Shown here one piece after another: positions 49,617 to 59,278 of a stretch of 64,000 nucleotides of DNA. The stretch covers positions 111,911 to 175,910 of the forward strand of contig CAZIUL010000003.1 in the NCBI GenBank assembly GCA_964542475.1, read 5' to 3'. How positions within the stretch are numbered: position 1 is the first letter of the stretch; the number at the start of each line of letters is the position of its first letter. The notes beneath the pieces were generated by a model. It was not told the origin of the DNA. It made no database searches and worked only from the letters and a program-made list of their open reading frames with translations. This DNA is from CAZIUL01 sp964542475. Lineage in GTDB: Bacteria > Planctomycetota > B15-G4 > CAYZWU01. The position numbers and the translations under genes are program-made.

Positions 49617-50937
49617 CAATATCTTCGGCCCCCATTGATGCCGGCTGTCCTGTGGCCCCAAGAACATCTCTCCAAAGGGAGCTTTCAGGAGAGATATATT
49701 TTCTTTGTCTGGTTACCAGGTCAAGGGGAACGTGAGTGTATGAGCCGTGCCATAAACCGATCATAACATCGGTTTTTCCCGACATTCCTGCGTGAGCGGC
49801 GTTTCTTGCAAGGTTTTCACAAAAAATACTATCGACAGCATTTGCGGGTACGCTACGGATAATATAGCTTGGATCAATATATTTCAGATCAAAGGGTATT
49901 TCTTTTTCATTGAAATATTCTTTGATTTTGTATTTAAGAAAATCTCCAACGTCTTTCAAAACAATATTGCCTGAAGGATCGCGGCCGCCCACATCTTTTG
50001 AATATATATTCTTTGCAGCGCCTTCGGCAACGACGATGACCGCATGGGAGCGGCGACTAAGCCTGTTTTCAAGAAGCTCTAATAATCCGTTTTTTCCAGA
50101 GAGTTCAAAGCCGACTTCCGGAATTAAGCAAAAGTTGACTTCAAGGCTGGCAAGCGTTGAGTGTGCCGCGATGAAGCCGGAGTCTCTACCCATCACCTTT
50201 ACTAGGCCGATTCCGTTTGGGGTGCCAATCGCCTCTACATGTGCACACCTTATGGCCCGTGTTGCAACTTCAACCGCGGTATCGAAGCCAAAGGTTTTAT
50301 AGACAAAGCTAATATCGTTATCTATAGTTTTTGGAACGGCTATAACAGAAATCTTTCTGTTTCGGCTTTCTAGCTCGTTATGAATGGCGTGAGCGCCCTT
50401 TAACGTGCCATCCCCCCCGATACAAACGAGTATATCAACACCGATATCTTCTATGGTATCCGCAATAGTCTTTACATCTTCGCCGCCCCTCGAGCTGCCA
50501 AGAAAAGAGCCCCCGCGGTTTTGTATTCCATCGGTGTTTTTAGAGGTGAGGAGGATGGGGTAGTATCCATGGGCCGGGTTCAGGCCCTTGAATCCGTAAC
50601 GAATGCCAAAAACCTCAGGTATACGGTATTTATAGTTGAGCTCAAGAAAAAGTGACCGAATAACATTGTTTATACCCGGACAAAGGCCCCCACAGGTAAC
50701 AACGGCCGCCTTTGTATGAGAGGGCTCGAAAAAAATTTTTTTTCTCGGGCCGGCTTTTTCGAATAAAAGGCGATTTTCCAGGTCCGCCGGCGAATTAATG
50801 TCGACCTGATAACGAACTTTTGAATCCTCTGTTACATAGTTGACCAAACCATCTCCAAGGTGAGACGACAGTTTCAGCGGAGAATCAACCAGCGCCTTGC
50901 CGAGAGATTTTACCTTGAGCTCATGTTCTTCAATCAT
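49606..50937 (-). CDS. 6-phosphofructokinase, plant/trypanosome type
   Basis: 443 residues from the ATG at 50937 (upstream extension to 51045 is hydrophobic and not family-like). AAVVTCGGLCPGINNVIRSLF opens the fold. VCIGGDGTLKGA carries glycine at the position where PPi-dependent enzymes have Asp, pointing to ATP as donor. VIAVPKTIDNDI carries the Lys of the K-type instead of the Gly of Escherichia coli PfkA, as in plant and trypanosomatid enzymes. MGRDSGFIAAHSTLA and IPEVGFEL complete the substrate site. It phosphorylates fructose 6-phosphate. Stands alone; convergent with the KGEW-repeat gene. Confidence 0.85.
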   Translation of the reverse strand: MIEEHELKVKSLGKALVDSPLKLSSHLGDGLVNYVTEDSKVRYQVDINSPADLENRLLFEKAGPRKKIFFEPSHTKAAVVTCGGLCPGINNVIRSLFLELNYKYRIPEVFGIRYGFKGLNPAHGYYPILLTSKNTDGIQNRGGSFLGSSRGGEDVKTIADTIEDIGVDILVCIGGDGTLKGAHAIHNELESRNRKISVIAVPKTIDNDISFVYKTFGFDTAVEVATRAIRCAHVEAIGTPNGIGLVKVMGRDSGFIAAHSTLASLEVNFCLIPEVGFELSGKNGLLELLENRLSRRSHAVIVVAEGAAKNIYSKDVGGRDPSGNIVLKDVGDFLKYKIKEYFNEKEIPFDLKYIDPSYIIRSVPANAVDSIFCENLARNAAHAGMSGKTDVMIGLWHGSYTHVPLDLVTRQRKYISPESSLWRDVLGATGQPASMGAEDIVNA

Positions 50938-51077
50938 TATTAAGGTCCCCGTGCAAACAAAGACATAAGGACAATCGAATGCGCATTTTAAAAAAACAAT
51001 GGCGGAAAAACACAGTATACGCCGCATGAGCCCCTGTAAAGGCAAAAGGGCAAGATTCGTCTTTTTTGAGCAGATGT

Positions 51078-51992
51078 TTATAGGGGATTTATAGAAAAGA
51101 TTAGGGTAATTTTTGAACCCATCGGAGGCGTTTCCTCGCGGTTGGCGTCAAATAATGCATCGTTGATACCATCGGCGCTGTTGATATCGAATATTGCGTT
51201 GCCAAACCCGGTTAAATAGCATGCGACCACGTTTCGCTCCATATCGGCCATGTACTTAACAACCCTGTCTCGCCCTAGCAGCACCTCGGCAAAGCGTGAG
51301 CCGACGTAAACCCACCCGGCCCTTTCCAGGGGCTGCCCGGTACGAAGATCAAGAATAAGATCTTCAAGAAAGCGAATGGGCCGCTCCGCCCACCCATTAT
51401 ATTTAACGTAAATATAGACCGCCCGTCCCTTTGGCGGAACAACCTCGTAGAGTGTTTCCCTGCCGGAGTCTACCTCTTCCTGCGTGGGCGGGGGATCCCT
51501 TTTTTTATAGGAAACGGTTTTTCCGGGCTCCAGGCCAATAGAAAGCAATGCGGCGTTAATGTTTGAAGGTTTTGCCTTTATGAGGATCAGCGCTTCGTGA
51601 GTGTTGCCGCCCTCTGAAACGACGACATATTCGATAGGGTATTGGGCGGATTGTTTGTCCCTTATTATTACACCCTTTACGTCTACTCTCCGGCTTTTTA
51701 CATCAACCGTGATGCCGTCTTTTTCGAAAGCCTTCTGCAGCGTGGTCCAGTTGGTTTTAATCATGAGCCTTACATCAGAAACCGATTGGGGCTCGGGCCC
51801 ACCCGCTTCCTCGACGCAGGCTTGGTTGTCAATTCCGTTTTCCGTAGGTTTGCTTTCTTGGGGCTTATCTTGGGCCGGACCGAACAGGGGGGAGCCCTGG
51901 GCGGTTCCCGCGGGCTCCTCGAAAAGAGAGCTTCCTGCGCAGAAAAAAGGAGAAAAGGTCAAGATACACACGGCTAAAAAATTAAAAGCCAT
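51078..51992 (-). CDS. Secreted YdjY-domain-like protein
   Basis: 304 residues from the ATG at 51992, which begins a signal peptide (MAFNFLAVCILTFSPFFCAG); a longer frame to 52181 adds an unlikely leader. After a Pro/Gln-rich linker (to about 75), residues 85-200 match the YdjY pattern: VDVKSRRVDVKGVIIRDK, PIEYVVVSEGGNTHEALILIKAKPSNINAALLSIGLEPG. The C-terminal 100 residues hold strands with IYVKYNGWAERPIRFLEDLILD and a conserved-looking NVVACYLTGFGNAIFDINSADGINDALF. YdjY proteins occur in planctomycetes with unknown role. Not operonic with its neighbours. Confidence 0.7.
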   Translation of the reverse strand: MAFNFLAVCILTFSPFFCAGSSLFEEPAGTAQGSPLFGPAQDKPQESKPTENGIDNQACVEEAGGPEPQSVSDVRLMIKTNWTTLQKAFEKDGITVDVKSRRVDVKGVIIRDKQSAQYPIEYVVVSEGGNTHEALILIKAKPSNINAALLSIGLEPGKTVSYKKRDPPPTQEEVDSGRETLYEVVPPKGRAVYIYVKYNGWAERPIRFLEDLILDLRTGQPLERAGWVYVGSRFAEVLLGRDRVVKYMADMERNVVACYLTGFGNAIFDINSADGINDALFDANREETPPMGSKITLIFSINPL

Positions 51993-52350
51993 GGGGCGGA
52001 TTTCCTCTGCGAACAGTATTTTCTTTCTGCAACCAAGCGCTCGACCACTGGCCATTTTAATGCTCCGAATATGCCGCTTTTTGCCAAGTAAACCACACAA
52101 GGCCGGGTTTTTACAGCACAAACAAACAGATGTGTTATCAAGGACAGAGACAAAGCTCAGGGAATGTGAACGGGCGGGCAAGGGCGCGGTTCAGCGGAAT
52201 TATACATCAAGACCATGGGCAAGGAAATATCCGGGTAAAGTTGAACCCTTGAAACCACGGAAGAATTGGGTTAGCCTTGCCGATCGCTTTTTATCTTAAA
52301 GAAAACTGCTAAGCGTCAAGATTAATTCAAGAAAAAACGAGGAGAGCGGC
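51993..52350. other. Intergenic region between divergent genes
   Basis: 358 bases containing the promoters of the YdjY-like gene and acnB. The GAGGAG ribosome binding site of acnB is at about 52339. No terminator, repeat or RNA structure was seen. Confidence 0.4.
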
Positions 52351-54939
52351 ATGGTCCTGGGCATAAGCGGCTTCGCGGCCGAGTATTTAGATCACCTCAA
52401 AGGGCGAAAGGCCAATGGCATACCGCCGCTGCCTGTTTCCGAACAGCAGGCGGAGGCTGTTACAACCCACCTTATTGATGGCGGCTTCGATGAGGGGCTC
52501 TTGAAGGTGCACGGACAACCCACCACGTCCAAGTCGCTCCGCTTTCTTCTCGAGCACCGGATTCCTCCCGGCGTTTACCGGGCCGCCCAAATAAAGGCAA
52601 CATTTCTTTACAGGATATTAACCGGAGAAGTTTCTTCTGATTATATAGACAGGACAGAGTCTTTGCGTCTGCTGGGGGCCATGGGGGGGGGCAAGAGCGT
52701 GGGTTATTTGATCGATGTTATGTCCGGCGGTTCCGGCCTGGCCGCGGATGCCGCTAGCGCCCTGGAAAACATAATTCTTATCTCCGGCGAAGATTTTTCG
52801 AAAATGTCTGATTTGGCGGAAAACGGCAACAAGCATGCCGCGGGCCTTCTCGCGTCCTGGGCGGAAGCCCGCTGGTTTGCCAACCGGGCGCCAATAGAAC
52901 AGATCCAGAAAAGAACGGCCATCAGGCTTACCGGCGAGATAAACACGGATTTTCTTTCTCCGGCACAGGACGCCGGCACGCGGGATGATATTCCCCTACA
53001 CGCCATGAAAATACTCTCCACTAGCCCCGATGACAAGGAGTTCATCGCCCGCGCGCAAAAGCTGAGAAACGGGGGGCGAAGGCTGCTCTGCGTCGGGGAC
53101 GTGGTCGGCACGGGATCCAGCCGCAAATCCGCATCGAATTCGCTTGTTTGGTGGATCGGCGAGGACATCCCGAATGTCCCGAACAAAAAGAGGGGGGGCA
53201 TCCTTCTCGCATCGAAGATAGCCCCAATTTTTTTCAACACGATGCGTGGCTGCGGTGCAATTCCCGTGCGTTGCTCAACCGGTAATATTCCCGAGGGAAA
53301 AAATGTCACAATTGATCTTTACGAGGGGGTCGTTAAAGGGGAGGACGGAAAAACCCTCACCTCTTTTAAAGTGGAGCCTTCTTCCATTCTTGACGAGGCA
53401 AGGGCCGGCGGCAGAAACAACCTGATCATCGGGAGGACCTTGACCAACAGGGCCCGGGAGGCCTGCGAGCGCAAGGGAATTGAAACCGAAGGCTCCGCAC
53501 TGGAGCCTCTCGACCCCGCCTCCCATCCAGGGGGCCAGAAATACTCACTTGCCCAGAAGCTGGTTGGGGCTGCATCGGGGCGGAGCGGTGTTCTGCCGGG
53601 AGAGTATTCGGAGCCCGCCGCCCACCTTGTTTTCAGCCAGGACACCACCGGCAGGATGACCCAGCAGGAGCTGCAGGAGTTGGCCTGCCTGAGGTTTGAG
53701 GCCCCCACGATACAGTCCTTCTGCCACACGGCCGCAGGCCCCAAGAGCAAGGATTCTACCATGCAGTTCGAGCTTGGGGCGTTCGTACAGGGTCTCGGCG
53801 GGATCGATCTCCGGCCGGGGGACGGCGTAATCCATACAAACGGAAACCGTTTTCTCCTGCCCTACTTCGTTGGAACCGGCGGAGACAGCCACACGCGCTT
53901 TCCCATCGGGCTCAGCTTTCCAGCGGGCTCCGATCTCGTGGCGTTTGCCGCCAGCCAGGGATACTTCCCCCTGGATATGCCGGAATCGGTGCTTGTCAGG
54001 TTTAAGGGGAAACCCCGAAGGGGTATCACCATAAGAGACATTGTAAACGCAATTCCATATGCCGCCCTTAAAACCGGCCGGTTGAACCTGGAAAAAGGGG
54101 ATGCCAAGGTGAACTGCTTTGCGGACCGGATTCTCGAAATACAGGGCCTTGAGGACATGGATGTTCTCGGGGCTTACAAGCTTACAGACACCTCGGCAGA
54201 GCGTTCGGCGGCAGGCGCGACGTTTTCCTTTAATCCAGACCAAATAAGGGCTTATGTCGACAACAGCCTGCGGTTTTTAAAGAACAACTTCTCCCGGCGC
54301 CATCCCGCCCCCGCGGTGAACGAGCTGATCGCCAGGTTCGAGAAGTGGATAGCCGATCCAGAGTTTGTTTGCGCAGACGATGGGGCGGAGTTCGCCGAGG
54401 TGGTTGAGGTAGACCTGGAGAAGGTCCTCGAGCCGCTGCTTGCCGCTCCAAACGACCCGGACAAGATCGTGCCGTTATCCGAGGCTGCCGGAATACATAT
54501 CGACGAGGTGTTCGTTGGAAGCTGCATGACAGACATAACCGATTTCAGGGCGGTTGCAGCTATTCTGGAAGGAAAGCAGCTGCCCCACCTGATGAAAATG
54601 TGGACGGTCCCTCCGGACAGGGAGAGTTTTTCCCGGCTATCAAAGGAGGGGATACTTTCGGCCCTGGCAGACGCGGGTGCGAACATTCATGTACCAGGGT
54701 GCTCTCTGTGTATGGGAAACCAGGCGCAGGTGTCGAAAGGCGCGGTCACCCTGTCCACGAGCACAAGAAATTTTGACAACCGGATGGGCCGGGATTCCCG
54801 GGTTTACCTCGGCTCCGCTCACCTTGCGGCCATGACAGCCCTCTTGAACAGGCTTCCCACCGTGGATGAATACATGGAGATCTACGAGGCCAGGATTCTT
54901 CCGCGCGAGCAGGAGATCATGAAGCCCCTCATGTTCTGA
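52351..54939 (+). CDS. acnB: Aconitate hydratase B
   Basis: 862 residues, full length for AcnB. The HEAT-like N-terminal domain (1-160) is followed by the swivel domain (KRGGILLASKIAPIFFNTMRGCGAIPVRC) and catalytic domains with DTTGRMTQQELQ, HTNGNRFLLPYFVGTGGDSHTRFPIGLSF and FVGSCMTDITDFRAVA. The [4Fe-4S] cysteines are in GSCMTD and the PGCSLCMGNQAQ pair. It interconverts citrate and isocitrate, and may also hydrate 2-methyl-cis-aconitate. GAGGAG precedes the ATG. It stands alone between two minus-strand genes. Confidence 0.95.
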   Translation: MVLGISGFAAEYLDHLKGRKANGIPPLPVSEQQAEAVTTHLIDGGFDEGLLKVHGQPTTSKSLRFLLEHRIPPGVYRAAQIKATFLYRILTGEVSSDYIDRTESLRLLGAMGGGKSVGYLIDVMSGGSGLAADAASALENIILISGEDFSKMSDLAENGNKHAAGLLASWAEARWFANRAPIEQIQKRTAIRLTGEINTDFLSPAQDAGTRDDIPLHAMKILSTSPDDKEFIARAQKLRNGGRRLLCVGDVVGTGSSRKSASNSLVWWIGEDIPNVPNKKRGGILLASKIAPIFFNTMRGCGAIPVRCSTGNIPEGKNVTIDLYEGVVKGEDGKTLTSFKVEPSSILDEARAGGRNNLIIGRTLTNRAREACERKGIETEGSALEPLDPASHPGGQKYSLAQKLVGAASGRSGVLPGEYSEPAAHLVFSQDTTGRMTQQELQELACLRFEAPTIQSFCHTAAGPKSKDSTMQFELGAFVQGLGGIDLRPGDGVIHTNGNRFLLPYFVGTGGDSHTRFPIGLSFPAGSDLVAFAASQGYFPLDMPESVLVRFKGKPRRGITIRDIVNAIPYAALKTGRLNLEKGDAKVNCFADRILEIQGLEDMDVLGAYKLTDTSAERSAAGATFSFNPDQIRAYVDNSLRFLKNNFSRRHPAPAVNELIARFEKWIADPEFVCADDGAEFAEVVEVDLEKVLEPLLAAPNDPDKIVPLSEAAGIHIDEVFVGSCMTDITDFRAVAAILEGKQLPHLMKMWTVPPDRESFSRLSKEGILSALADAGANIHVPGCSLCMGNQAQVSKGAVTLSTSTRNFDNRMGRDSRVYLGSAHLAAMTALLNRLPTVDEYMEIYEARILPREQEIMKPLMF

Positions 54940-54978
54940 CCTGGCAAAACACCCCCCTGATTTCCGGCCGGGAGCCCA

Positions 54979-55000
54979 CAAGCCCCTTCGGGGGGGCTTT
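54979..55000. terminator. Possible terminator hairpin after acnB
   Basis: AAGCCCC, loop TTCG, GGGGGGCTTT forms a GC-rich stem with a stable tetraloop but only a short T-run. It lies 40 bases after the acnB stop and before the convergent radical SAM gene. Confidence 0.5.
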
Positions 55001-55041
55001 CCGGGACCCGGTCTCTTCACGAACCCTTTTTTAGTCTCTCT

Positions 55042-56652
55042 TTATGGGGCTGCGCGAATTTTTCTCGACCGCCGTAGCAGCGCGGGAAGGAACTGTGCCC
55101 AGATCGATTTGGTCAAGGTTCTCTGGTTTGAAACACAATGCACACACATGTCGGGAACCCCCCCGTTTGATATGGATCGCCTCAGGGCCTGGTAACCCTT
55201 GCCGTTCCATATAGAAAGCAGATCCTCCGTGTTGAGGTCGCCAAGAGGCTTGCCCTGTGCCGCGCAGCACGGATACACCTTTCCGTCGAATGAGATGAAA
55301 CAAGTGGTCCACGGTTCAGGACAATACGGCAATCCGAACCGTCTTTGGGGTGGGGGCTTGATGGGCGAGTGGTTCGGGGAACAAGAGGGCTTTCCGGCAA
55401 ATCCGTCGGCTTCTTCGGGGCTGCCGGAGTCGGCCTGTGCAGAAGAAGACGGGCCTGCCCGGAACCGGGCTTCCGCAGGGCTTTTTCCGATCCCTCCGCC
55501 GGGAAAGCGCCCAAGAACGGTTTCGCCGCCGCTCTTGTCGCGGGCAACCACGACAAGCGCGGGCGCGGCATTCCCGTCACGCCCCCGAGGAACGTCTATA
55601 CTGAATCCGCACCGTTCTTTGCCGGGAAAGCTTCCTGAAACGCTCCTTACAACATCAGGCCTTTCAATAGACGGTTTCGCAGAGGCTTCCACGTCTCCGC
55701 CACTCAAGACTTCAACCAGATCGATGCCGCCGGGGTGCAGACACCAGCCCGAAACGGTTTCAACTTCCCGGGCAGGGGTGCCGTCGCATGGATGGTCCAG
55801 GTTACCGAGCGCCCAGATCCTCGATTCGTTCCAGGCAACATCCGCCCCGGCCTTGACAAATCCCCCTGTCAGCCCGAGCGACCACGAACCCGCAACTTTT
55901 CGGGTAAGCTCGTAAACCGATTTCACCTCATCAAGCGCGAGGTTTGCAAGGGTCTGTTCCGCATAAAAGGCATGATAAAAATCATTGCCTCCCCTGATCA
56001 AGGGTTCGATGTGAAGCTTGCTTGCGCCGAGTCGCGCCACGACCTCAACAAGAGGCGGCAATGTGTTGAAATTACCTTTCATGGCCACGAACTCGATTGT
56101 TATCGACGGCCTCTTCGAGCGCGCCGCTTCCTTCTTTTTTTTTATCCCCCTGAGGGCCTCCAGCAGCTCTTCCCACTTTGCCCCCCGCCTAATTTTTTCG
56201 AAAACGGATTGTGTTCCGCCATCCATGGAAACCACAAGCTTATCCAGGCCGATATCCACTATCCTGGAGATGACAGGCGCGCGCAACACCGTCCCGTTGG
56301 TGATAACCGTTATGTAGTTATCCGCGGCAGCGCAGGATTCCATGAAATCGAGTATGTTGGGATGAAGAAAGGGCTCCCCAAAGCCAACCGTGTTTACCCT
56401 GATCGAATGCCTGAGCCACGGCTTGACCTTTTCGAAGATTTCCATGGGCAGGTCGCCGGTTCCGCCGTCAGCCTTGAACTTTGGGTCATAGAGACGTGCG
56501 CAGGTCCTGCACCGGATGTTGCATCTGTTGGTCACTTCGAGGTGATACTCCAGAGGCGGCATGGAAAGCGAGGTTAGACCTCGCCTCGCAGCGGACATGG
56601 TGCGTATAAAACGCAAGGTTTTGAATCCGGGTTTCTCGGGTATCCGGCGCAT
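55042..56652 (-). CDS. Radical SAM/SPASM protein with an inserted beta-domain
   Basis: 536 residues. The radical SAM cluster is C44-x3-C48-x2-C51 (EVTNRCNIRCRTC); GFGEPFLHPNI and VVSMDGGTQSVFEKIRRG are the GGE and SAM-binding regions. The SPASM tail has YCPEPWTTCFISFDGKVYPCCA...VPDMCVHC. Between them, about 285-385, an insertion reads LDHPCDGTP...VSGWCLHPGGIDLVEVLSGG, the GWxLx-GI-VEV pattern of small Ig-like domains in surface and glycan proteins, followed by a Ser/Pro-rich linker. Such enzymes modify peptides or, in cell-surface loci, sugars or lipids. Substrate unknown. Start uncertain: M19 or M31 are alternatives. Confidence 0.85.
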   Translation of the reverse strand: MRRIPEKPGFKTLRFIRTMSAARRGLTSLSMPPLEYHLEVTNRCNIRCRTCARLYDPKFKADGGTGDLPMEIFEKVKPWLRHSIRVNTVGFGEPFLHPNILDFMESCAAADNYITVITNGTVLRAPVISRIVDIGLDKLVVSMDGGTQSVFEKIRRGAKWEELLEALRGIKKKKEAARSKRPSITIEFVAMKGNFNTLPPLVEVVARLGASKLHIEPLIRGGNDFYHAFYAEQTLANLALDEVKSVYELTRKVAGSWSLGLTGGFVKAGADVAWNESRIWALGNLDHPCDGTPAREVETVSGWCLHPGGIDLVEVLSGGDVEASAKPSIERPDVVRSVSGSFPGKERCGFSIDVPRGRDGNAAPALVVVARDKSGGETVLGRFPGGGIGKSPAEARFRAGPSSSAQADSGSPEEADGFAGKPSCSPNHSPIKPPPQRRFGLPYCPEPWTTCFISFDGKVYPCCAAQGKPLGDLNTEDLLSIWNGKGYQALRRSISNGGVPDMCVHCVSNQRTLTKSIWAQFLPALLRRSRKIRAAP

Positions 56653-56854
56653 TCGTCGAAAAGTCCTTTGTAAATCAAACCGTATCTTTTTTTACAGCAT
56701 AACACACATTCGGTTGTTATTACAGTGTTCGGCGCAGGCCATGCAGAGTATTGCCGAGCTCAACGCAAGGCGCGGCAAGGCGCAACAAAGAGGCGAATTG
56801 TCGGTACAACGAATACCGGGCGAGTCCGCCCCACGTGATTTTGGAGTTTAGTAA

Positions 56855-59245
56855 ATGAAGGTTTTTTTCCGGAATTTTTTTTCGGGATGGATGATCACGG
56901 CCTTGTTTTTTTTTCCGGCTGATCAGGCAAGTGGCTTGCCGGACGAGGGCGGGAACAGCCAGGACGCGGAAAAACCATTTTCCATCAACGCAATCGGGCC
57001 GGAAACACTTTTGCCGCTGGACCGTCGTGGAATCATCCGCCTTGTGTGGAATCCGTACGAGCGCCGATCGAGGTTCGAGTTCAAACACGTGGAGAGGCCG
57101 ATCTACCGCGTTTACATCTCCCCGGAAGGATTTCCCGCCTCAAGCGGCAGGATATGCGTGACCTATGGAACGTCATATCCCTTTACCAATCTCGTGGCAG
57201 GGGAAAAGTATAAAATTATGGTGGACGTGGAACAGAACGGCCGGGTTGTGCTGGCAGAAAGGTTGTACGAGGCCGGGCACGTCGCCGGCATGGTGAAGTG
57301 GTTCGCGGCCCCGAGAGCGGAGGGGGGCAGCCCTGACAACCCAGGAACATATTCGAAACCCGTGGATGTTTCTTTTGTCAATGCCAACGCGGGCGCCGGG
57401 GATGTTGTGGTCTTCAAGTCCGGTGTCTATTTCCGGCCGGCCAATGGCGCCGGCGACAGCAGCCACGACCGCGCCGTTCATCCTCAAAAAAGCGGAAGCC
57501 CCGGCGCGCACATCCTTTTTCTGGCGGAGTCGAACGATGTTTCAATGAAGCGGCAAGTGTCGTTCAGGACCGCATGGGGCAACATATATGTGAACAAGAC
57601 AGACCATGTGGTTTTTGACGGCCTCAACTGTGACGACGACCAGGGATTGAACTCAAAGGCATTGACATCGGTTCTGGGCGAGTATGGCCACAGGCCAACG
57701 AACATAATAATCAGAAACATTTATTACCGCGCCATGACATCAGACAAGCAGCTTATGGTCAACGCATCAAGAGAGGTTTTGATTGAAAACTGTTTCTTTT
57801 CGGGAAGCACCGAATCGCATAATGCTTACCTGTGCAACAACACATACAACCGAACGGAATACGCGGAGAGCAGGATCATATTTAGAAACAGCATCTCGAT
57901 GAATTCTGCGCGAAACAATGTTCATGCAAACGGTTTTTTTGACAACTTCATTATTGAAAACAACATATTTGTGGGAGCGAAAGTTGCCAACATCTCGCTG
58001 GCAACCGTTCACAGAAATTCCCATGTTCGGAACAACATAGCCTACGGCGGAGCAAAACAGGCGCTGACGCTGAACTTCTATCAGGAACAACCGGGTTTTC
58101 CCCTGGAAGACCGGGAACCGAGTTCCAACATCCAGATCTGCCACAACACATTTGTTGTACCCGAAACCACCAGGTATTCCTTTGCCGACATTATTATATC
58201 GGACTCGCGAAGGCGCCCGCACAGGCATGTCGTGGAAGGGCTTCACATAAAGAATAACATACTGGTAAGCAGGAACAGGAGCGATAGCGGCGTGATCCTG
58301 AATCTGATGCAATCCCGACACCTAGGACGCATGGAAGTGTGCGGAAACGTGTATTTCAAGAACGGGGAGCTCGGCGGCGTGCTTCTGCCGACACGATCAT
58401 CGAATGAAAACGGGGCGTTTTCTTTTGACTTGTTCGAAAAGCACTGGAAAGAGAAGAAGGTCTTTGAATCGCTGGACCGATACCGGGACGAACAGGGAAA
58501 CAAGGCGTTCGAGAAGCATACAACGCTGCTTGAGCGATGGACACAAAACAGACAGGCAACCGAGCTGGGGTCTCTTTTCGTTGACGTGGAAAAAAGGGAT
58601 TTCAGGATAAGCAGGGAATCCCCGGCCGCCGGAGCCGGTGTTTACGACAACGAAACCTGTCGCATAACGCGAGACATATATGGAAATCCCAGGCATGGAT
58701 CGGACAGCGAGAGGGACGCGGGCGCGGTTGTCTCGGAAGCGGGGAGGGGAATGGCGCCGGAGCTGAGCGAGTACCGATTGTTTCCATCAGCCGCCACACC
58801 TTTCGATGTTCTGATCTTGGGCAAAAGGACTCTTGTCTGTGCCGCCAGATTGGACGTTCGTTCCTCATCGCTCACATCGCTGAAAAGGCTCGTCGTGGAG
58901 TTTGTTATCGAAAAAACGAACAAGGACCTGGTTGTGAACGTGAACGATCACTTCAAGGCCGAGGTTGAGTTAGGGGGAGAGTCGAGGACGCTGGATTTTT
59001 ACCGTGGTGACAAGGAAGGGAATGAAAACGTTTGGCTTTCCGGGTATGCAAACGGCCTGAACCTGTTTGCCGCAGACGGTGAAAGCCTTGATGTCAAGGT
59101 CTACCTGACCCTGGACGACCCCGGAAAGATAGATCGTGTAAGCGCAGTTATTGCACACGATAATGTGTGGGGTTTCGACGGCAGCGGAAGAAAGCTGGCT
59201 GTTACCGGATTCAACGAGATTCTCTTCAAACAGGAAGTTAGATGA
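56855..59245 (+). CDS. Secreted right-handed beta-helix protein
   Basis: 796 residues with a signal peptide (NFFSGWMITALFFFPADQASG). Residues 40-150 are an FN3-like strand-rich domain (GIIRLVWNPYERR, VYISPEGFPASSG). Residues 170-520 are a beta-helix with many short repeats around HVVFDGLNCDD, NIIIRNIYYR, VLIENCFFSG, FIIENNIFVGA, SHVRNNIAYGG, LHIKNNILVSR, typical of pectate-lyase-like folds. The end (640-796) is another strand-rich domain. The fold is used by polysaccharide lyases and epimerases, but no catalytic set could be placed, so it may be structural. GGAG precedes the ATG. Confidence 0.83.
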   Translation: MKVFFRNFFSGWMITALFFFPADQASGLPDEGGNSQDAEKPFSINAIGPETLLPLDRRGIIRLVWNPYERRSRFEFKHVERPIYRVYISPEGFPASSGRICVTYGTSYPFTNLVAGEKYKIMVDVEQNGRVVLAERLYEAGHVAGMVKWFAAPRAEGGSPDNPGTYSKPVDVSFVNANAGAGDVVVFKSGVYFRPANGAGDSSHDRAVHPQKSGSPGAHILFLAESNDVSMKRQVSFRTAWGNIYVNKTDHVVFDGLNCDDDQGLNSKALTSVLGEYGHRPTNIIIRNIYYRAMTSDKQLMVNASREVLIENCFFSGSTESHNAYLCNNTYNRTEYAESRIIFRNSISMNSARNNVHANGFFDNFIIENNIFVGAKVANISLATVHRNSHVRNNIAYGGAKQALTLNFYQEQPGFPLEDREPSSNIQICHNTFVVPETTRYSFADIIISDSRRRPHRHVVEGLHIKNNILVSRNRSDSGVILNLMQSRHLGRMEVCGNVYFKNGELGGVLLPTRSSNENGAFSFDLFEKHWKEKKVFESLDRYRDEQGNKAFEKHTTLLERWTQNRQATELGSLFVDVEKRDFRISRESPAAGAGVYDNETCRITRDIYGNPRHGSDSERDAGAVVSEAGRGMAPELSEYRLFPSAATPFDVLILGKRTLVCAARLDVRSSSLTSLKRLVVEFVIEKTNKDLVVNVNDHFKAEVELGGESRTLDFYRGDKEGNENVWLSGYANGLNLFAADGESLDVKVYLTLDDPGKIDRVSAVIAHDNVWGFDGSGRKLAVTGFNEILFKQEVR

Positions 59246-59278
59246 CATAGAGAAGCGGCCGCCGAGGGTCAATATTCA

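Larger units (their letters stand above)
38220..49620. other. AT-rich island carrying the replication and partition genes
   Basis: By eye, base composition falls sharply after the FeS oxidoreductase gene (ends 38177) and recovers after about 49620. Inside, synonymous positions are mostly A or T in every gene, including gyrB, dnaN and parB, while flanking genes favour G and C. Repeat copy D inside the island matches copies in the GC-richer flanks, so both belong to one genome. Confidence 0.8.
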
